DNA from: Pseudomonas putida
Lineage (GTDB): Bacteria > Pseudomonadota > Gammaproteobacteria > Pseudomonadales > Pseudomonadaceae
Direction of reading: 5' to 3'
NCBI RefSeq assembly: GCF_028682175.1
Contig: NZ_JANHKS010000048.1
Location: forward strand, 1-40,787
DNA: 40,787 nt
Part shown: piece after piece, positions 1 to 8,571 of the stretch
Layout of the letters: each line of letters starts with the position of its first letter
How positions within the stretch are numbered: position 1 is the stretch's first letter
Translations under genes and position numbers: made by a program
Notes under the pieces: model-generated
Database searches by the model: none
What the model was told of the DNA's origin: nothing
The model's input: only the letters and a program-made list of their open reading frames with translations

Positions 1-848
1 TTAGCCAACATCGCCTCATACCCTTCCTTGTAGCTGGCATAACGCGGCGCCCACCCCAGCGCTCTCGCCCGTGCATTGCTGCACCGCTTGCTGCCTGCGC
101 GGCGAACGCTGTTTTCATCCGACCACTGCGTCACTCCCAGGCGCTCGCGCATCCAGTCGACCACCTCAGCCAGCGCCACAGGCGCGTCATCGACGCCCAG
201 GTAGCAATCCTCGAGCGCCACGCCGCGCGCATCGGCCTGCAGCAGAAACGCCAGCAAGCCCGCCGCATCGTCGGCATGAATCCGGTTGCCATAGAGAGGT
301 GGCTCAACGGCCACGCTGTAGCCCTGACGCACACGATTCATCAGGTCACTGCGCCCCGGACCGTAGATCCCGGTGAGCCTGACGATGCTTGCAGGGATGC
401 CACTGTTCAGCGCCACCTGCTCGGCCTCGCGCATCACCTGTCCGGAAAAGCCTGTGCCTTCGGCAGGCGACGTCTCGTCGATCCACTCCCCGTCCTGCTG
501 CCCGTACACGCTGCTGCTGGAGACGAACAGAATCCGCTTGGGCCGCTGCCCGCTGCGTTCGGTCCAGGCCAGCACGTGGCGCAAGCCCTGGACATACGCC
601 GCGCGATACCCTGCTTCATCGCGCTGACTGGGCGTCGCGCTGTAGACCAGGTAATCGATACGCCCTTCCGGCCATTGCTCGGGCATGCGTGCGTCGAACA
701 GGTCGCCACTGACCCCGCGCACGCCGCGGGGCAGCTTGGCGACGCTCCTGCGCAATCCGTAGACCGTCCACCCCTGAGGCAACAGCTCAGCGGCCAGGCG
801 CCCGCCAATATCCCCGCAGCCAGCTATCAAAACGGATGGCACCGTCAT
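1..848 (-). CDS. NAD-dependent epimerase/dehydratase family protein (YeeZ-like), 3' end outside window
   Basis: Reading the minus strand from the ATG at 848 gives 282 residues with no stop, so the gene continues beyond base 1 and only its last few codons are likely missing. The N-terminus shows a Rossmann NAD(P)-binding glycine motif (LIAGCGDIGGRLA, about residues 7-19). A later SSSSVYG stretch matches the catalytic-tyrosine region of extended short-chain dehydrogenases, although the usual lysine four residues after the tyrosine is not present (YGQQD). This pattern, with RIHADDAAG further on, fits the YeeZ-like subgroup of nucleotide-sugar epimerase relatives. The substrate is unknown. It is divergent from exbB. 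The family is clear, the reaction is not. Confidence 0.85.
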   Translation of the reverse strand, partial: MTVPSVLIAGCGDIGGRLAAELLPQGWTVYGLRRSVAKLPRGVRGVSGDLFDARMPEQWPEGRIDYLVYSATPSQRDEAGYRAAYVQGLRHVLAWTERSGQRPKRILFVSSSSVYGQQDGEWIDETSPAEGTGFSGQVMREAEQVALNSGIPASIVRLTGIYGPGRSDLMNRVRQGYSVAVEPPLYGNRIHADDAAGLLAFLLQADARGVALEDCYLGVDDAPVALAEVVDWMRERLGVTQWSDENSVRRAGSKRCSNARARALGWAPRYASYKEGYEAMLA

Positions 849-924
849 GGCCAATCTCCACATCAAAAGTAGGTTCTAGTCCGTAAAACAAGGCTGGAAT
901 GCGACCATCGGGACGCATTCGTGT

Positions 925-980
925 TAAAAAAAGATACTCTATTACTTTTGTTAACAAGAATTACTTGCAATAATATCGGC
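925..980 (+). promoter_or_regulatory. AT-rich region upstream of exbB, possible Fur-controlled promoter
   Basis: This is the only strongly AT-rich stretch between the divergent epimerase gene and exbB. It holds NAT(A/T)AT-like hexamers (for example around 958-976) that loosely resemble a Fur box. By eye I find only about 9 of 19 matches to the consensus, so a Fur site is weakly supported. Iron control would be expected for a TonB system. I could not choose convincing -35 and -10 hexamers. Confidence 0.3.
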
Positions 981-1060
981 CCTTTGTTCTTCACCGCTCG
1001 CCTCGTGCCAGCGCGTCGCATTCAGAACGAAACACCTTTTTCATATCAGGTCGGGCCAGC

Positions 1061-2032
1061 ATGACACTTAATCAATCCCCCGCTTCGTCGATCACGTCTT
1101 CGGCCCTGCCACGTGCAGGTCGCGCGATTGCCGCCGTATTGTTCAGCCTCATGCTGGCGCCTGTGGCGCTGGCCGACTCGAACGCTCCGGCTCAGTCCCC
1201 GGCACCGGCGGTTCAACCTGCAGCCCCTGCCGCTACGCCAGTTGACACCACCGCAGCCCCTGCCGTTCAGGACGCTGCACCGGTCGAGTCGGTTGAAGCC
1301 GCTGCCGAAGACAACAGCCTGGGCATGTCCCACGACCTGTCGCCATGGGGCATGTACAAGAACGCCGACATCGTCGTCAAAGCCGTGATGATTGGCCTGG
1401 CCATCGCCTCGATCATCACCTGGACCATCTGGATCGCCAAAGGCTTCGAGCTGCTGGGCGCCAAGCGTCGCCTCAAGGGCGAAATCGCCGCCCTCAAGCG
1501 CGCCCGTACTCTGGACGAAGCCAGCGCCGGTGCCAAGAAGCAAGGCACCCTGGCCAACCTGCTGGTGCACGATGCCCTCGAAGAGATGCACCTGTCGGTC
1601 AACAGCCGAGAGCGCGAAGGCATCAAGGAGCGCGTCAGCTTCCGCCTGGAGCGTCTGGTAGCCGCTTGCGGCCGAAACATGAGCATGGGCACCGGCGTGC
1701 TCGCCACCATCGGCTCCACCGCGCCCTTCGTCGGCCTGTTCGGTACCGTGTGGGGCATCATGAACAGCTTCATCGGCATCGCCAAGACCCAGACCACCAA
1801 CCTTGCAGTCGTAGCTCCCGGCATCGCCGAGGCACTGCTGGCCACCGCACTGGGCCTGGTCGCGGCGATTCCTGCCGTGGTCATCTACAACGTCTTCGCC
1901 CGCTCCATCGCAGGCTACAAGGCGCAGGTATCCGATGCCTCGGCCCAAGTACTGCTGCTGGTCAGCCGCGACCTGGATCACCAGCCGACCGCCGAGCGTG
2001 CCCAGCAACCGCACATGGTAAAAATGGGGTAA
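1061..2032 (+). CDS. exbB: TonB-system proton channel subunit ExbB
   Basis: The 323-residue protein is the MotA/TolQ/ExbB-type subunit of the inner-membrane ExbB-ExbD-TonB complex, which uses the proton gradient to energise outer-membrane receptors. It begins with a signal peptide (hydrophobic core about 22-36, likely cleavage after VALA at 38), then an Ala/Pro-rich periplasmic extension (about 39-100) common in pseudomonad ExbB proteins and absent from the enteric form. Three membrane segments follow at about 103-127, 212-241 and 252-279. The cytoplasmic loop between the first two is charged. The GSTAPFVGLFGTVWGIM stretch (about 218-234) is the family signature. exbD starts three bases after the stop, so the genes are co-transcribed. 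Confidence 0.96.
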   Translation: MTLNQSPASSITSSALPRAGRAIAAVLFSLMLAPVALADSNAPAQSPAPAVQPAAPAATPVDTTAAPAVQDAAPVESVEAAAEDNSLGMSHDLSPWGMYKNADIVVKAVMIGLAIASIITWTIWIAKGFELLGAKRRLKGEIAALKRARTLDEASAGAKKQGTLANLLVHDALEEMHLSVNSREREGIKERVSFRLERLVAACGRNMSMGTGVLATIGSTAPFVGLFGTVWGIMNSFIGIAKTQTTNLAVVAPGIAEALLATALGLVAAIPAVVIYNVFARSIAGYKAQVSDASAQVLLLVSRDLDHQPTAERAQQPHMVKMG

Positions 2033-2035
2033 GCC

Positions 2036-2461
2036 ATGGGCCTGCATCTTAACGAAGGTGGCGATGACCTCGCCGAGAACCACGAAATCAACGTGACGCC
2101 GTTCATCGACGTCATGCTGGTGCTGTTGATCATCTTCATGGTGGCGGCGCCTCTGGCCACCGTGGACATCAAGGTCGACCTGCCCGCCTCCACGGCCAAG
2201 CCGGCGCCCCGACCCGAGAAGCCGATCTTCCTGAGCGTCAAGGCCGACCAGAGCCTGTACCTGGGCGACGAGAAGGTCGCTCGCGAGCAGATCGGTCCGG
2301 TGCTGGACGCCAAGACCAAGGGCAAGAAAGACACCACCATCTTCTTCCAGGCCGACAAGGGCGTGGATTACGGCGACCTGATGGAAGTCATGAACGCGCT
2401 GCGCGGGGCCGGTTACCTGAAAGTCGGCCTGGTCGGTCTTGAGACGGTTGGTAAGAAATGA
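2036..2461 (+). CDS. exbD: TonB-system proton channel subunit ExbD
   Basis: The 141-residue protein has one N-terminal membrane helix (about 21-43) and a periplasmic domain, the standard ExbD/TolR layout. The essential proton-carrying aspartate is visible as D25 in NVTPFIDVMLVLL, the same number as in E. coli. With ExbB it forms the proton-driven motor for TonB. It sits three bases downstream of exbB, and its stop codon overlaps the tonB start (ATGA at 2458-2461), so translational coupling with tonB is likely. Confidence 0.96.
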   Translation: MGLHLNEGGDDLAENHEINVTPFIDVMLVLLIIFMVAAPLATVDIKVDLPASTAKPAPRPEKPIFLSVKADQSLYLGDEKVAREQIGPVLDAKTKGKKDTTIFFQADKGVDYGDLMEVMNALRGAGYLKVGLVGLETVGKK

Positions 2462-3201
2462 TCAATACGCGCCAAAAACTGACGCGCTATAGCGGTAGTC
2501 TGTTGTTGGTGCTGGCGGTCCATGCCGGGGCGATCTTCGTCGCGCTGCACTGGTCCGCCCCGCAGGCCATCGAGCTGCCACCGGCGGCGATGATGGTTGA
2601 GCTGGCGCCTGTACCCGAGCCCGCTCCGCCTCCACCACCCAAAGTGGTGCAACCGCCGCAGCCGCCTGCGCCGGAAGAGGAACTGCCGATTCCGCCAATC
2701 GCCGAAGCGCCGAAGCCGGAAATCGCCATTCCAAAACCGGTCAAGCCCAAGCCGAAACCACAGCCGCCAAAGCCCGTTAAAAAGGTCGAGCCGCCGAAGG
2801 AAGAAAAGCCTGCCGATGAAAAGCCGGTGGACACTCCCCCTTCGACCGCAAAGCCCGAGAAATCGGCCGCACCGGAACCTGCTCCGCCAACGCCACCGAG
2901 CACCGCACTGCCAAGCTGGCAGGGTGATCTGTTGCGCCACCTGAGCAAGTACAAGAAGTATCCGGATGATGCGCGTCGTCGTGGCATGCAGGGCATCAAC
3001 CGTCTGCGCTTCGTCGTGGATGGCGAAGGCCGCGTACTGTCCTACGAAATTGCCGGGGGTTCAGGCAGCGCCTCGCTGGATCGGGCCACACTGGAAATGA
3101 TTCGTCGTGCCCAGCCGTTGCCCAAGCCGCCGGCCGAACTGCTCAACAACGGCACGCTGGAAGTGGTCGCGCCCTTCGTTTATTCCCTGGATAAACGCTG
3201 A
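2458..3201 (+). CDS. tonB: Energy transducer TonB
   Basis: The 247-residue protein has a short cytoplasmic start, one membrane anchor (about 11-31) carrying Ser and His residues like the functional pair of enteric TonB, a long periplasmic Pro/Glu/Lys-rich spacer (about 48-150) and a C-terminal TonB domain. The C-terminal domain starts near KYKKYPDDARRRG and contains the VDGEGRV and SLDRATLEMIRRAQPLP elements that contact receptor TonB boxes. The start overlaps the end of exbD by four bases. Together the three genes form a complete system for siderophore, haem and vitamin B12 uptake. Pseudomonads usually carry several TonB paralogues, so which receptors this one serves cannot be told here. Confidence 0.95.
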   Translation: MINTRQKLTRYSGSLLLVLAVHAGAIFVALHWSAPQAIELPPAAMMVELAPVPEPAPPPPPKVVQPPQPPAPEEELPIPPIAEAPKPEIAIPKPVKPKPKPQPPKPVKKVEPPKEEKPADEKPVDTPPSTAKPEKSAAPEPAPPTPPSTALPSWQGDLLRHLSKYKKYPDDARRRGMQGINRLRFVVDGEGRVLSYEIAGGSGSASLDRATLEMIRRAQPLPKPPAELLNNGTLEVVAPFVYSLDKR

Positions 3202-3292
3202 AACGGTGATTTTGCGACAACAGAGGGTTTGATAACGTGCGTCTATCGATTGCACCCGCTATGCTGGGGCCGCAACTTCATGGACGCACGCT

Positions 3293-4222
3293 ATGACCCT
3301 CACAGAATTGCGCTATATCGTTACCCTCGCTCAAGAGCAGCATTTCGGCCATGCCGCCGAACGCTGCCACGTCAGCCAGCCGACCCTGTCGGTAGGCGTG
3401 AAGAAGCTGGAAGATGAACTCGGTGTGCTGATTTTCGAGCGCAGCAAGAGTGCGGTACGTCTGACGCCGGTTGGCGAGGGCATCGTGGCTCAAGCGCAAA
3501 AGGTGCTCGAACAGGCCCAGGGCATCCGTGAACTGGCCCAGACCGGCAAGAACCAGCTGACCGCCCCGCTGAAGGTCGGCGCCATCTACACCGTCGGCCC
3601 TTACCTGTTTCCCCACCTGATTCCGCAACTGCACCGGGTCGCCCCGCAGATGCCGTTGTACATCGAAGAGAACTTCACCCACGTGCTGCGCGACAAACTG
3701 CGCAACGGTGAACTCGACGCGATCATCATCGCCCTGCCGTTCAACGAAGCCGACGTACTGACCATGTCCCTGTACGACGAGCCGTTCTACGTGCTGATGC
3801 CGGCCGATCACCCCTGGACCCAGAAGACCTCCATCGACGCCGCAGCGCTCAACGACAAGAGCCTGTTGCTGCTGGGCGAAGGCCACTGCTTCCGCGACCA
3901 GGTGCTCGAAGCCTGCCCGACCCTGGTCAAGGGCGGCGACAGCGCCAAGCACACCACGGTCGAGTCCAGCTCGCTGGAAACCATCCGCCACATGGTGGCT
4001 TCGGGCCTGGGCGTTTCGATCCTGCCGATGTCGGCCGTTGACAGCCACCATTACGCCCCCGGCGTGATCGAGGTTCGTCCGCTGTCCGCTCCGGTTCCGT
4101 TCCGCACCGTCGCCATCGCCTGGCGTGCCAGTTTCCCGCGTCCAAAGGCCATCGAGATCCTGGCCGACTCGATCCGCCTGTGCTCCGTTGCCCGCCCCAA
4201 AGCCCAGGCACAGGCGAGCTAA
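3293..4222 (+). CDS. oxyR: Hydrogen-peroxide-sensing LysR-type regulator OxyR
   Basis: The 309-residue protein has an N-terminal winged helix-turn-helix (about 1-60, FGHAAERCHVSQPTLSVGVKKLE) and a LysR substrate-binding domain. The peroxide-reactive cysteine pair is visible as C199 (GEGHCF) and C208 (LEACP), matching the numbering of enteric OxyR. On oxidation the disulphide switches the protein to an activator of catalase, alkyl hydroperoxide reductase and related genes. recG follows after only eight bases on the same strand, an arrangement reported for other pseudomonads, so recG may be co-transcribed. The ATG at 3293 gives the canonical N-terminus. Confidence 0.96.
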   Translation: MTLTELRYIVTLAQEQHFGHAAERCHVSQPTLSVGVKKLEDELGVLIFERSKSAVRLTPVGEGIVAQAQKVLEQAQGIRELAQTGKNQLTAPLKVGAIYTVGPYLFPHLIPQLHRVAPQMPLYIEENFTHVLRDKLRNGELDAIIIALPFNEADVLTMSLYDEPFYVLMPADHPWTQKTSIDAAALNDKSLLLLGEGHCFRDQVLEACPTLVKGGDSAKHTTVESSSLETIRHMVASGLGVSILPMSAVDSHHYAPGVIEVRPLSAPVPFRTVAIAWRASFPRPKAIEILADSIRLCSVARPKAQAQAS

Positions 4223-4230
4223 GTAGCGGT

Positions 4231-6306
4231 ATGACGGAGCTGTCTCACGTCTCGGTCACGGCGCTCAAGGGCGTCGGCGAGGCCATGGCTGAAAAGCTGG
4301 CGAAAGTCGGGCTGGAAAATATCCAGGACGTACTGTTTCACCTGCCCCTGCGTTATCAGGACCGCACCCGCGTCGTGCCCATCGGCGCCTTGCGGCCCGG
4401 GCAGGATGCGGTAATCGAAGGCGTGGTCAGTGGCGCCGACGTGGTCATGGGCAAGCGCCGCAGCCTGCTGGTGCGGCTGGGTGACGGCACGGGCGTGCTG
4501 AGCCTGCGCTTCTATCACTTCAGCAATGCCCAGAAAGACGGCCTCAAGCGTGGGACCCACGTACGTTGCTACGGCGAAGCCCGGCCCGGCGCGTCGGGGC
4601 TGGAAATCTATCACCCCGAATACCGCGCCATCACCGGCGAAGAGCACATCGCGGTGGAGCAGACCCTCACCCCGATCTACCCGACCACCGAAGGCCTGAC
4701 CCAGCAGCGCCTGCGCCAGTTGACCCAGCAGAGCCTGGGCATGCTCGGCCCGCGCAGCCTGCCGGACTGGCTGCCGGACGAACTGGCCCGGGACTACCAA
4801 CTGGCGCCGCTGGCCGATGCCATCCACTACCTGCATCACCCGCCGGCCGACGCCGATGTCGAAGAGCTCGCGCTGGGCCATCACTGGGCACAGCACCGGC
4901 TGGCATTCGAAGAACTGCTGACGCACCAGCTTTCCCAGCAACGCCTGCGTGAAAGCCTGCGCTCCCAACGCGCCCCGGCGCTGCCGATTGCCAAGCGCCT
5001 GCCCAGACAGTTCCTCGCCAACCTCGGCTTCCCGCCTACCGGCGCGCAGCAACGTGTGGGCAAGGAAATCGCCTACGACCTCAGTCAGCAGGAACCGATG
5101 CTGCGGCTGATTCAGGGCGACGTCGGCGCAGGCAAAACCGTGGTCGCGGCGCTGGCAGCATTGCAGGCACTGGAAGCCGGGTATCAGGTCGCGCTGATGG
5201 CGCCCACCGAGATTCTGGCCGAGCAGCACTACATCAACTTCACCCGCTGGCTCGAACCGCTGGGCATCGAGACTGCGTGGCTGGCGGGCAAGCTCAAGGG
5301 CAAGGCCCGCGCCGCATCGCTGGAACAGATCGCCAACGGCGCGCCGATGGTCGTCGGCACCCATGCGCTGTTCCAGGACGAGGTGCAGTTCAAGAACCTG
5401 GCCCTGGTCATCATCGACGAACAGCACCGCTTCGGTGTGCAGCAGCGCCTGGCGTTGCGCAAGAAAGGCGTGGGCGGCCTGATGTGCCCGCATCAGTTGA
5501 TCATGACCGCAACGCCGATTCCGCGAACCCTGGCGATGAGCGCCTACGCCGATCTCGACACCTCGATCCTCGACGAACTGCCGCCGGGCCGCACGCCGGT
5601 CAACACCGTGCTGGTGGCCGACAGCCGCCGTATCGAGGTGGTCGAGCGCGTGCGCAATGCCTGCGCCGAGGGCCGCCAGGCCTACTGGGTGTGCACGCTG
5701 ATCGAAGAATCCGAAGAGCTGACCTGCCAGGCCGCCGAGACCACTTTTGAAGAGCTGACCAGCGCACTGGGCGAGCTCAAGGTCGGGCTGATCCACGGCC
5801 GCATGAAGCCCGCCGAAAAAGCTGCGGTCATGGCCGAGTTCAAGCAGGGCAACCTGCAACTGCTGGTGGCGACGACGGTGATCGAAGTCGGCGTGGACGT
5901 GCCCAATGCCAGCCTGATGATTATCGAGAACCCGGAACGCCTGGGCCTGGCGCAGTTGCACCAGTTGCGCGGGCGGGTTGGCCGGGGTAGCGCGGCCAGT
6001 CATTGTGTGTTGTTGTACCACCCGCCATTGTCACAGATCGGCAAGCAGCGTCTGGGCATCATGCGCGAGACTAACGACGGCTTCGTGATCGCCGAGAAAG
6101 ACCTCGAATTGCGTGGGCCGGGCGAGATGCTCGGCACCCGACAAACGGGCCTGCTGCAGTTCAAGGTCGCGGACCTGATGCGCGACGCCGACCTACTGCC
6201 TTCGGTCAGGGACGCCGCCCAGGCGCTGCTGGAACGCTGGCCGCAACACGTCAGCCCCTTGCTCGAAAGATGGCTGCGGCACGGGCAGCAATACGGGCAA
6301 GTGTGA
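4231..6306 (+). CDS. recG: ATP-dependent DNA helicase RecG
   Basis: The ATG at 4231 gives a 691-residue protein of normal RecG length; an upstream in-frame start inside oxyR is unlikely. RecG is a double-stranded DNA translocase that remodels stalled forks and branch-migrates Holliday junctions. The N-terminal wedge/OB-fold region spans about 50-150. Helicase motifs follow: Walker A GDVGAGKT at 296-303, DEQH box at 396-399, motif III in MTATPIPRT, and motif VI around LRGRVGRG. The C-terminal ELRGPGEMLGTRQTG is characteristic of RecG. It begins eight bases after oxyR and has only a weak ribosome-binding sequence, which fits translation from an oxyR-recG message. Confidence 0.96.
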   Translation: MTELSHVSVTALKGVGEAMAEKLAKVGLENIQDVLFHLPLRYQDRTRVVPIGALRPGQDAVIEGVVSGADVVMGKRRSLLVRLGDGTGVLSLRFYHFSNAQKDGLKRGTHVRCYGEARPGASGLEIYHPEYRAITGEEHIAVEQTLTPIYPTTEGLTQQRLRQLTQQSLGMLGPRSLPDWLPDELARDYQLAPLADAIHYLHHPPADADVEELALGHHWAQHRLAFEELLTHQLSQQRLRESLRSQRAPALPIAKRLPRQFLANLGFPPTGAQQRVGKEIAYDLSQQEPMLRLIQGDVGAGKTVVAALAALQALEAGYQVALMAPTEILAEQHYINFTRWLEPLGIETAWLAGKLKGKARAASLEQIANGAPMVVGTHALFQDEVQFKNLALVIIDEQHRFGVQQRLALRKKGVGGLMCPHQLIMTATPIPRTLAMSAYADLDTSILDELPPGRTPVNTVLVADSRRIEVVERVRNACAEGRQAYWVCTLIEESEELTCQAAETTFEELTSALGELKVGLIHGRMKPAEKAAVMAEFKQGNLQLLVATTVIEVGVDVPNASLMIIENPERLGLAQLHQLRGRVGRGSAASHCVLLYHPPLSQIGKQRLGIMRETNDGFVIAEKDLELRGPGEMLGTRQTGLLQFKVADLMRDADLLPSVRDAAQALLERWPQHVSPLLERWLRHGQQYGQV

Positions 6307-6391
6307 TTCAGTCAGCAATAAGAACTTGTCTCACCTATACGACAACTAAGCTGGTTATACTTCAGCAATTGTAGGAATCTGGATACAGGCC

Positions 6392-7786
6392 ATGACAGAA
6401 GTTGCCCAAATCGACGCAACCCAACACGCCCCGTCTGTCATCCGGCAGTTGCTTGGCAAAGCTGCCATCAGCTACCGCGAAGTCATGGACGACGAAAACC
6501 TCCCCAGCGCGCAGAAGGTCCAGGCCATTCTGGTCCACGATTCCGTCGGCGCATTGCTGATCCTGTTCCCGCAAAATCAGCTGCTGGATCTCAACCGCCT
6601 GACCGAACTCACCGGGCGCAAGCTGACGGCGGTCTCGCAGGATCATCTGAGCCAGATGCTGGGCAAGAACAATCTGCATGCCCTGCCGGCGCTTCCGGCG
6701 CTGACCAGTTCGCCTTGCCTGTACGATGAGCGCGTGCTGCAGGAATCGACCGTGCTGATCGATTCTGGCGAGCCAGGCCTGCTGCTGGAAATCGGCAGCG
6801 ACGACTTCAAGACCCTGCTGAGCAAAGCCAGCGCCGCGCGTTTTGGCGAGCCCGTCACCTCCGTGCAGCCGAACCTGACCCGTCCTGACGATGACCGCGA
6901 GGAAATCACCAAGGCGGTGCAGAACTTCACAGCGCGCCGGATCCAGCAGCGTCTGGAAGCGACCGTGGAAATTCCACCGCTGGCCGACACCGCGCAGAAG
7001 ATCATCAAACTTCGAGTAGACCCGGACGCCACCATCGATGACATCACTGGCGTCGTGGAAACCGATCCGGCGCTGGCCGCTCAAGTGGTCAGCTGGGCCG
7101 CATCGCCGTACTACGGTTCTGCCGGCAAGATCCGTTCGGTCGAGGACGCCATCGTTCGCGTGCTGGGCTTTGACCTGGTCATCAACCTGGCCCTGGGCCT
7201 GGCGCTGGGCAAGACCCTCGAACTGCCGAAGGACCATCCGCAGCACGCCACGCCTTACTGGCAGCAGTCGATCTACACCGCCGCGGTAATCGAAGGCCTG
7301 ACCCGCGCCATGCCGCGCGCCAAGCGCCCGGAAAGCGGCCTGACTTATCTGGCCGGTCTGCTGCACAACTTCGGCTATCTGCTGCTGGCTCACGTGTTTC
7401 CGCCGCACTTCTCGCTGATCTGCCGCCAGATCGAAGTGAACCCGCACCTGCACCACAGCTTCGTGGAGCAGCACCTGCTGGGTATCAGCCGCGAGCAGAT
7501 CGGTTCCTGGCTGATGCGCAACTGGGACATGCCCGAAGAACTGGCGACCGCCCTGCGCTTCCAGCACGACCCGCAGTACGCCGGCGAATACCACGAGTAC
7601 GCCAACCTGGTGTGCCTGGCGGTGCGTCTGCTGCGCAAGGAAGGCATTGGCTCGGGCCCGGTGGAAGGCATCCCGGACGAGCTGTTCGAGCGCCTGGAGC
7701 TGCCGCGCGAGAAAGCCGAAGAAGTGGTGCAAAAAGTGCTCGAAGCCGAAGTGCTGCTGCGCGAACTGGCTTCGCAGTTTCACTGA
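6392..7786 (+). CDS. YbaK-like/HDOD fusion protein, probable signalling or regulatory protein
   Basis: The protein has 464 residues. The first 160 or so resemble the YbaK/ProX aminoacyl-tRNA deacylase-associated fold (GKAAISYREVMD, QKVQAILVHD, LLILFPQNQLLDLNRLTELTGRKLTAVS). Residues about 185-400 form an HDOD domain (ETDPALAAQVVSWAASPYYG, VEDAIVRVLGFDLVINLALG). In true HD phosphohydrolases a conserved His-Asp pair binds metal; here the position reads H325-N326 (GLLHNFG), as expected for non-catalytic HDOD proteins. HDOD proteins act in signalling through protein contacts. It follows recG by 85 bases and lies just before a REP cluster. The fold assignments are from motif reading; the biological role is unknown. 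Confidence 0.85.
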   Translation: MTEVAQIDATQHAPSVIRQLLGKAAISYREVMDDENLPSAQKVQAILVHDSVGALLILFPQNQLLDLNRLTELTGRKLTAVSQDHLSQMLGKNNLHALPALPALTSSPCLYDERVLQESTVLIDSGEPGLLLEIGSDDFKTLLSKASAARFGEPVTSVQPNLTRPDDDREEITKAVQNFTARRIQQRLEATVEIPPLADTAQKIIKLRVDPDATIDDITGVVETDPALAAQVVSWAASPYYGSAGKIRSVEDAIVRVLGFDLVINLALGLALGKTLELPKDHPQHATPYWQQSIYTAAVIEGLTRAMPRAKRPESGLTYLAGLLHNFGYLLLAHVFPPHFSLICRQIEVNPHLHHSFVEQHLLGISREQIGSWLMRNWDMPEELATALRFQHDPQYAGEYHEYANLVCLAVRLLRKEGIGSGPVEGIPDELFERLELPREKAEEVVQKVLEAEVLLRELASQFH

Positions 7787-7796
7787 CACCGCATGA

Positions 7797-7868
7797 CCCG
7801 TAGCAGCACGGCTTGCCGGCGGGCGCGTCCTCGAGATCGCTCCCGCGGGCAAGCCCGGCTGCTACGGG
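7797..7868. repeat. Paired REP element (GTAGCAGC / GGCTTGCCGGCG family)
   Basis: Two inverted copies of a REP-like sequence (GTAGCAGC...GGCTTGCCGGCGGG and its complement) face each other over a short loop, forming a long imperfect hairpin just after the HDOD gene. The same family recurs at 7936-7997, 17373-17444, 17479-17538 and 37291-37356. Such elements are dispersed extragenic repeats in Pseudomonas, often mobilised by REP-associated tyrosine transposases. No such transposase is in this window. Confidence 0.85.
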
Positions 7869-7889
7869 TTTGAGGTGAACACAGGCCCT

Positions 7890-7997
7890 TTGTAGGAGCG
7901 CGCTTGCCCGCGATGGCGATCTTGAAGGCGCCGACGCCGGCAAGCCGGACTGCTACGGGTTTGGGGTGAACGTTGGACCCCGGACTGCTACGGGGTC
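7890..7997. repeat. Degenerate REP fragments next to the SCP2-like gene
   Basis: A single copy of the second REP family (TGTAGGAGCGCGCTTGCC...) begins near 7890. It is followed by single half-elements of the first family: GGCAAGCCGGACTGCTACGGG ending near 7959, and a repeat of the CCGGACTGCTACGGGG end near 7980-7995. The last copy touches the stop codon of the SCP2-like gene at 7997-7999. The cluster looks like nested or decayed insertions between convergent genes. Confidence 0.7.
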
Positions 7998-8368
7998 TAC
8001 TTCTTCTTCGGTTTCAGGTATTTCGTAAGGCCCTGAAACCACATCACCAGGCCGGTATTGCCGGTCACCTGAATGTTCTTGTCCTGAATCCCCTGCATGA
8101 ACGCCAACTGCTTGTTCTTCGCCTGCATCGTGGCGAAGCCGTAGGCGGCGTCCCGGAATGAAATGGCGAACGCTGGCGATGCTACCGCGCCACCCCGGCT
8201 GACGACACGCTGGTCACGCACGACAAAATGCCGGGCCACCTTGCCGTCGGTGGTCTGCAATTGAAAGGTCAGATCCTTGCCCGCCAGTTGTTGCTGGAAC
8301 GCGGGGTTGTTGCGGCTGGCGCGGGCCATCAATTGGCCCAGCATCCAGAGAAGAAAACGAAACTTCAT
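7997..8368 (-). CDS. Small SCP2 sterol-binding-like domain protein
   Basis: The ATG at 8368 is preceded by AGAGG at suitable spacing and gives 123 residues; a longer reading from 8509 would add 47 residues that look like non-coding translation. The sequence (NPAFQQQLAGKDLTFQLQTTDGKVARHFVVRDQRV...AFAISFRDAAYGFATMQ) resembles the compact SCP2/UbiJ-like lipid-binding fold, with strand-rich first half and helical end. The C-terminus is very basic (KPKKK). No catalytic residues are expected for this fold. It lies alone between a REP cluster and the HU terminator. Function is unknown; a lipid or quinone carrier role would be a guess from fold alone. Confidence 0.75.
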   Translation of the reverse strand: MKFRFLLWMLGQLMARASRNNPAFQQQLAGKDLTFQLQTTDGKVARHFVVRDQRVVSRGGAVASPAFAISFRDAAYGFATMQAKNKQLAFMQGIQDKNIQVTGNTGLVMWFQGLTKYLKPKKK

Positions 8369-8497
8369 GTCCAAGACCTCTACCGTTGAGCAGCCAATGC
8401 AGCTTTTAGCGGCAGTGTATCGGGCTTGATGGCGAGGGGCAGAAGCAGAACCTGCCGGTCGTAAAGTGGTTGTGGCACCACACGAATCGCGGGCAAT

Positions 8498-8531
8498 AAA
8501 AATGGGCATCCCGCTGTCCGGGTATGCCCAT
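8498..8531 (-). terminator. Intrinsic terminator of the HU gene
   Basis: On the minus strand a perfect 8-bp stem (ATGGGCAT / ATGCCCAT, 8524-8531 with 8502-8509) with a GC-rich loop is followed directly by a T run, 41 bases downstream of the HU stop codon. Confidence 0.85.
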
Positions 8532-8571
8532 CTGTACGCTGTTCGCCCTCCGCAAGGCGTCCAGCGTGGTA

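Noticed and set aside
956..974. A firm Fur box call before exbB
   Set aside because: Only about 9 of 19 positions match the consensus; kept only as a low-confidence regulatory region.
4219..6021. 600-codon open frame antisense to recG
   Set aside because: It mirrors the codon structure of recG, has no recognisable domain, and long antisense frames are common in GC-rich genes.
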